The notes under the pieces: generated by a model
Seen by the model: only the letters and a program-made list of their open reading frames with translations
Told to the model about the DNA's origin: nothing
Database searches by the model: none
NCBI GenBank assembly: GCA_902561765.1
Contig: CACEQR010000006.1
Location: 1-64,000 of the forward strand
Length of the DNA: 64,000 nt
Reading direction: 5' to 3'
Source of the DNA: an uncultured Pelagibacteraceae bacterium
GTDB lineage: Bacteria > Pseudomonadota > Alphaproteobacteria > Pelagibacterales > Pelagibacteraceae
Program-made: the position numbers and the translations under genes
Shown: positions 59,822 through 64,000 of the stretch, piece by piece
How positions within the stretch are numbered: the first letter of the stretch is position 1
Layout: each line of letters begins with the position of its first letter

Positions 59822-61603
59822 TTATGACAACGATTTTTGAGGTTTCATGTCATTTTTGTTGATACCAGCAACCTCGACTGGTTTTTTCATTGCATCTCTT
59901 CTAAAAGGTTCACCTAACTCCTGGTTTAAGATTACTTCTATAAATGTAGTAATTCCTTTTTTTTGATCTTCACATGATTTTTTAATTGCTGCAGTTGTTT
60001 CTTCCATTGTTTTAACAGATACGCCTTTTAGCCCACATGCATTAGCAACTTTAGCGTAACTTAATTCTGGATCTAATTCAGTTCCTACAAAATTATCATC
60101 AAACCATAAAATTGAATTCCTTTTTTCTGCGCCCCACTGATAGTTTCTAAATATAACCATTGTAATTGCGGGCCATTCTTCCCTAGCACAAGAACTCATT
60201 TCGTTCATACTAATTCCAAATGCTCCATCTCCAGCAAAACCAATCACTGGTGTATCAGGACATCCAATCTTAGCACCTAAAATAGACGGAAAACCATAAC
60301 CACAAGGCCCAAATAAACCAGGAGCTAAATACTTTCTTGGTTTTTCAAATGTTGGGTATGCATTTCCGATTGCGCAATTATTTCCTATATCACTGGATAT
60401 AATTACATCGTCTGGCATTCCTGCTTGTATTGCTCTCCAAGCTTGTCTTGGAGACATTCTATCAGAATCTCTTTCTCTTGCCTCTTTATTCCAGACTGTA
60501 CCAGGATCATCATCTTCATGATCTAAACTTGTCAAAGTTTGAAGCCAAGCAGATTTTGTTTTATGAATTAAATTTTTTCTTTCTTCTCTCCCTAAGTCGC
60601 CAGCGTTTGGTGAAAGTTTTTCTAAGATTTGTTGTGAAACCATTTTTGCATCTCCACAAATTCCAACTGTAACTTTTTTTGTTAAACCTATTCGATCGGG
60701 GTTCATATCTACTTGAATAATTGTTGCATCTTTTGGCCAATAATCAATACCATATCCAGGTAATGTAGAAAATGGATTAAGTCTTGTACCTAGTGCTAAA
60801 ACAACATCAGCTTTTGATATTAATTCCATTCCAGCTTTAGATCCATTATATCCTAAAGGTCCAACTGCTAGTGGGTGGCTTCCAGGAAAACTATCATTAT
60901 GTTGATATCCGTTACAAACAGGTGCATCTAATTTTTCCGCAAGTTTTTTACATTCTTCAATTGCGTCACCAATTACAACTCCAGCTCCAGATAAAATAAC
61001 TGGAAATTTTGCATCAGATAAAAGTTTTGCGGCTCTATCAATTGCTTCTTTTCCACCACCTTGCCTTTCAAATCTAACAATTGGGGGCAACTCAATATCT
61101 ATAACTTGTGTCCAATAATCTCTAGGTACATTAATTTGTGCAGGCGCTGATCCTCTAAAAGCTTTTTCAATTACTCTATTTAATACCTCTGCCATTCTTG
61201 AGGGATCTCTAACTTCTTCTTGGTAACAAACCATATCTTTAAATAAATTCATTTGCTCAACCTCTTGAAAACCTCCTTGTCCCATAGTTTTATTGGCTGC
61301 TTGTGGAGTTACTAACAGTAAAGGTGTATGATTCCAGTAAGCTGTTTTAATTGGAGTAACTAAACCAGTGATACCTGGACCATTTTGAGCAATAACCATT
61401 GACATTTTTCCAGTAGCTCTTGTGTACCCATCCGCAATTAAACCTCCATTGGTCTCATGAGCAACATCCCAAAAAGTAATTCCTGCCTTTGGAAATAAAT
61501 CAGAAATTGCCATAAAGGCTGATCCTATAATACCAAAAGAATGTTCAATACCATGCATTTGAAGAACTTTTATAAACGCTTCTTCAGTAGTCATTTTGGT
61601 CAT
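59822..61603 (-). CDS. xsc: Sulfoacetaldehyde acetyltransferase
   Basis: Thiamine-diphosphate enzyme that splits sulfoacetaldehyde with phosphate into acetyl phosphate and sulfite. The 593-aa protein has the usual length, an N-terminal Pyr domain with FGIIGSAFMAISDLFPKAG, a central domain, and the ThDP motif GDGAFGISMNEMSSC with the distal Asn in FRNYQWGAEKRNS. The latter and SAFMAISDLF are characteristic of Xsc among acetolactate-synthase relatives. It diverges from suyAB across 90 bp. Taurine, isethionate or sulfoacetate could feed it; no gene for these conversions is in view. Confidence 0.92.
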   Translation of the reverse strand: MTKMTTEEAFIKVLQMHGIEHSFGIIGSAFMAISDLFPKAGITFWDVAHETNGGLIADGYTRATGKMSMVIAQNGPGITGLVTPIKTAYWNHTPLLLVTPQAANKTMGQGGFQEVEQMNLFKDMVCYQEEVRDPSRMAEVLNRVIEKAFRGSAPAQINVPRDYWTQVIDIELPPIVRFERQGGGKEAIDRAAKLLSDAKFPVILSGAGVVIGDAIEECKKLAEKLDAPVCNGYQHNDSFPGSHPLAVGPLGYNGSKAGMELISKADVVLALGTRLNPFSTLPGYGIDYWPKDATIIQVDMNPDRIGLTKKVTVGICGDAKMVSQQILEKLSPNAGDLGREERKNLIHKTKSAWLQTLTSLDHEDDDPGTVWNKEARERDSDRMSPRQAWRAIQAGMPDDVIISSDIGNNCAIGNAYPTFEKPRKYLAPGLFGPCGYGFPSILGAKIGCPDTPVIGFAGDGAFGISMNEMSSCAREEWPAITMVIFRNYQWGAEKRNSILWFDDNFVGTELDPELSYAKVANACGLKGVSVKTMEETTAAIKKSCEDQKKGITTFIEVILNQELGEPFRRDAMKKPVEVAGINKNDMKPQKSLS

Positions 61604-61693
61604 AGTGTAGCCTTTCTAAAATCTTTTTTTATTTGTTAAAGTGCTCGATTAATATATAAGATTTACAAAATTTCAAATAAAGAAATCGTCACA

Positions 61694-61981
61694 ATGTCTA
61701 ATACAGATATAATAATACATGATGAAAAAGATAACGTTGGTGTTGTAGTTATTGAAAAAATAACACCAAATCAAGATTGTAATTGCTGGATAATGGAAAA
61801 TGATAAATCAGTTTCGATACAATCAAAAGATGAAATACCATTAGGTCATAAAATTGCAATGGCTGACCTTAATGAAGGAGATACCATATTAAAATATGGT
61901 CACGATATTGGCAAAGTAGTTAAAAATATTATGAAAGGTGAGCATGTTCACGTTCATAACGTTAAAACAAAAAAGTGGTAA
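61694..61981 (+). CDS. suyA: (2R)-sulfolactate sulfo-lyase, small subunit
   Basis: A 95-aa SAF-domain protein similar to the N-terminal part of altronate/galactarate dehydratases. The opening IIHDEKDNVGVVVIEKI and later PLGHKIAMADLNEGDTILKYG match SuyA. With SuyB it cleaves sulfolactate to pyruvate and sulfite. It is separated from suyB by 3 bp. A UxaA-type sugar-acid dehydratase is the alternative, made less likely by the neighbouring xsc and sulfite-exporter-like genes. Confidence 0.85.
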   Translation: MSNTDIIIHDEKDNVGVVVIEKITPNQDCNCWIMENDKSVSIQSKDEIPLGHKIAMADLNEGDTILKYGHDIGKVVKNIMKGEHVHVHNVKTKKW

Positions 61982-61984
61982 GTA

Positions 61985-63151
61985 ATGGAAATTCCAAAAA
62001 GTTTTTTAGGATATAAAAGAGAAAATGGACGAGCTGGGACTCGTAACCATGTTATAATACTTCCAGTAGATGATATTTCAAATGCATGCGCAGAAGCAGT
62101 TGCAAATAATATTAAAGGTACAATAGCTCTACCTCACTCATACGGTCGTCTACAGTTCGGAGCTGACCTTGAACTTCATTTTAGAACAATGATTGGAACA
62201 GGAAAAAATCCAAACGTTGCTGCAGTTATAGTTGTAGGTATTGAACCTAAATGGACAAAAAGAATTGTAGATGCAATTGCAATGACTGGAAAACCGGTTG
62301 AAGGTTTTAGTATCGAAGGTGTAGGAGATATAGATACAATTGCAAAAGTTTCAAAAAAAGCCCAAGAGTTTTCAATGTGGGCATCAGAAAAACAAAGAGA
62401 AGAATGTCCAATGAGCGATTTATGGATTTCTGTAAAATGTGGAGAGTCAGACACAACATCTGGGTTAGCTTCTAATCCAACAGTTGGAAACCTTATGGAT
62501 AAATTAGAACCATTAGGCGTTCACTTATGTTTTGGTGAAACCTCTGAATTAACAGGTGCTGAAACTGTTTGTGAAAAAAGAGGAAAGACACCAGAAGCTC
62601 AGGCGAAATTTAAAAAAACTTGGAATGATTATAATGACTTTATTCTAAAAGAAGCAACTGATGACTTGTCAGAAAGTCAACCTACAGCAGGTAATATTGC
62701 TGGAGGTCTTACAACAATTGAGGAAAAAGCTTTTGGTAACTTTCAAAAAATTGGAGGATGTCAATTTATAGATGTTTTAGAACCAGCAGAGGAACCAACA
62801 AAAGGTGCTGGTTTATACTTCATGGATACTTCATCAGCAGCAGCGGAATGTGTTACTTTGCAAGCCGCAGGTGGATTTAATATTCATTTATTCCCAACAG
62901 GACAAGGAAATATAATTGGAAATCCAATAGAGCCAGTAATTAAACTTACAGCAAACCCACTTACCGCAAAAACTATGAGCGAACACATTGATGTTGATGT
63001 TTCGAAGATCTTATCAAGAGAAATGAATTTAAGCCAAGCAGGAGATGAATTAATTAAATCAACTATTAGAGTTGCAAATGGTAGATTAACATGTGCAGAA
63101 GCTTTAGGTCATAAAGAATTTGTTATGACAAAATTATATCGAAGCGCCTAA
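61985..63151 (+). CDS. suyB: (2R)-sulfolactate sulfo-lyase, large subunit
   Basis: A 388-aa catalytic subunit of the UxaA/GarD superfamily, iron-dependent in related enzymes. It opens with [20 protein letters not shown] and has [34 protein letters not shown] and a late [17 protein letters not shown]; these match SuyB well, and the two-gene SuyA/SuyB split is typical. It frees sulfite and pyruvate from sulfolactate, a product of marine algae and bacteria. The convergent TSUP gene starts its stop codon at the next base. Confidence 0.88.
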   Translation: MEIPKSFLGYKRENGRAGTRNHVIILPVDDISNACAEAVANNIKGTIALPHSYGRLQFGADLELHFRTMIGTGKNPNVAAVIVVGIEPKWTKRIVDAIAMTGKPVEGFSIEGVGDIDTIAKVSKKAQEFSMWASEKQREECPMSDLWISVKCGESDTTSGLASNPTVGNLMDKLEPLGVHLCFGETSELTGAETVCEKRGKTPEAQAKFKKTWNDYNDFILKEATDDLSESQPTAGNIAGGLTTIEEKAFGNFQKIGGCQFIDVLEPAEEPTKGAGLYFMDTSSAAAECVTLQAAGGFNIHLFPTGQGNIIGNPIEPVIKLTANPLTAKTMSEHIDVDVSKILSREMNLSQAGDELIKSTIRVANGRLTCAEALGHKEFVMTKLYRSA

Positions 63152-64000
63152 TTAACTTTTAAGTTTTATTTCTCTTTTTTTATTCCACTTTGAATAAATA
63201 TTTCTAATCATTGCTGACCCAACCCCTAAAACAACTGCAAGCAGTACTGATGTGAGGCCATAAAAAATAGGCATATCTTTAGAAAAATTTAATATAAATT
63301 CACTTAATGGTCCAACCGTGTCAGAACTTAATACAACAGTTTCAGTAATTTTTTCCTCTTTAATAAAAGTATCATACGCAATTGCAATTCCTACTAATAA
63401 TAAAAGTATCGCAAGAATAGTTTTAAATTCGGAACTATCAATTTTTTCTCCAATTTTTTGACCAAATTGTACACCAATTATTGACCCTAAAATTAAAACA
63501 AAAACCAAAATTAAATCTATACTACCATAATTAAATGCATGAAGAATAGTTACTATAGCGCTAACAAAAATTGTAACAAATAGAGATGTTCCAGGTATTA
63601 ATCTCGTTGGCATACCAATTAGATAAATCATAGCAGGCACAAGTATAAACGCTCCACCCACACCCATTATTGCTGCTATAAAACCAACTATCAAACCAAT
63701 TATAATTGGGGTGAATGCACTCTCATAAAGTTGTGATTTTTTAAATCGCATTCTAAATGGAAGTCCATGGATCCAGTAGTGTTTATGAAGTTTTTTTTTC
63801 TCTACAATTTTTTTTCTAGCTTTATCAATTTCGGAAACTCCTTGAATAAGCATAAACGTTCCAAGAATTGCAAGGATATACATATAAGCTAAGGAAATAA
63901 CTACATTTATTTTACCGATATCTTTAAAATATGAGAAAGTTAATATTCCTAAAATTGTTCCTACTGTTCCGCCTATCACAATCATAAAACCCATTTTATA
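63152..64000 (-). CDS. TSUP (TauE/SafE) family carrier, probable sulfite exporter (5' end outside window)
   Basis: The minus-strand frame is open to the window edge (282 residues and a partial start visible). A Met at 63994 exists, but the residues that follow (GGTVGTILGILTFSYFKDI, then YMYILAILGTFMLIQG) resemble the end of the first half of long TSUP proteins, so about 60-80 N-terminal residues lie outside. The second-half motif AAIMGVGGAFILVPAMIYLIG is intact. Its position beside suyAB and xsc, both sulfite-releasing, supports sulfite export. Confidence 0.85.
   Translation of the reverse strand, partial: YKMGFMIVIGGTVGTILGILTFSYFKDIGKINVVISLAYMYILAILGTFMLIQGVSEIDKARKKIVEKKKLHKHYWIHGLPFRMRFKKSQLYESAFTPIIIGLIVGFIAAIMGVGGAFILVPAMIYLIGMPTRLIPGTSLFVTIFVSAIVTILHAFNYGSIDLILVFVLILGSIIGVQFGQKIGEKIDSSEFKTILAILLLLVGIAIAYDTFIKEEKITETVVLSSDTVGPLSEFILNFSKDMPIFYGLTSVLLAVVLGVGSAMIRNIYSKWNKKREIKLKS

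Noticed and set aside
1-64000. CRISPR arrays, insertion sequences, prophage genes, riboswitches and rRNA
   Set aside because: No spaced direct repeats, transposase or phage-like proteins, conserved riboswitch cores or rRNA segments were recognised by reading; a covariance-model search could still find a divergent riboswitch.

Overview
The window is AT-rich (about 30% GC by eye, not computed), about 97% coding, with 0-20 bp gaps or small overlaps between most genes and no insertion sequences, prophage, rRNA or CRISPR. Its content is typical of a streamlined marine alphaproteobacterium of the SAR11 (Pelagibacterales) type: many solute importers led by periplasmic binding proteins (three TRAP systems, one tripartite tricarboxylate system, one amino-acid ABC system), organosulfonate catabolism, a fused SpeD-SpeE, and one lone tRNA gene. 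The SAR11 assignment is inferred from gene content and base composition, not from a marker-gene comparison.

Layout. 1-1857: end of the 2-methylcitrate cycle (prpB partial, prpC). 1872-5428: nrdA-nrdB-FkbM methyltransferase on the minus strand, behind a promoter with two NrdR-like boxes. 5588-7042: phosphomannomutase/phosphoglucomutase. 7043-14300: a TRAP transporter, malonyl-CoA decarboxylase, DusA and a TSUP carrier in one minus-strand operon, with a CoA-transferase diverging from it; together they look like a malonate-type module. 14302-17774: omega subunit of RNA polymerase, MFS carrier, hydroxyacid dehydrogenase, FMN-binding protein. 17776-20733: gamma-carbonic anhydrase followed by three secreted proteins, two of them tandem HExxH paralogues. 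20754-29060: thioredoxin-like protein, glycosyltransferases, TctABC with an AbrB-type membrane protein, a second TSUP protein, DUF6165. 29057-33178: SpeD-SpeE fusion, amino-acid ABC binding protein and two permeases without an ATPase, and a nitrilase-family amidase. 33264-42367: aldolase/dehydrogenase fusion, beta-keto acid cleavage enzyme, flavin aromatic hydroxylase, extradiol dioxygenase, FAH-family enzyme and a second TRAP system split between strands, resembling a meta-cleavage module. 42348-46697: sulfatase, GT2 and a large membrane protein. 46716-50143: methylthioadenosine salvage (mtnP, mtnA, apt) with an embedded 2-oxoglutarate oxygenase, then a CAT-anticodon tRNA. 50203-54007: GST and the third TRAP system. 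54004-59788: lipid or envelope-like genes including desaturase, carbamoyltransferase, a 49-aa DUF5989 gene, SxtJ-like protein and SGNH hydrolase. 59822-64000: xsc, suyAB and a third, partial TSUP carrier, an organosulfonate module that releases and probably exports sulfite.

Two cross-window patterns stand out. Four of five binding-protein genes are followed by a perfect RNA hairpin before the next gene, two of them with terminator-like U tracts, one of which is embedded in the start of tctB. All five binding-protein genes also carry long purine-rich Shine-Dalgarno sequences. Both fit a design in which the binding protein is made in excess of its membrane partners. The longest gene-free stretches are 5429-5587 (nrd regulatory region) and 51077-51205 (upstream of the third TRAP operon); no gap exceeds 300 bases.
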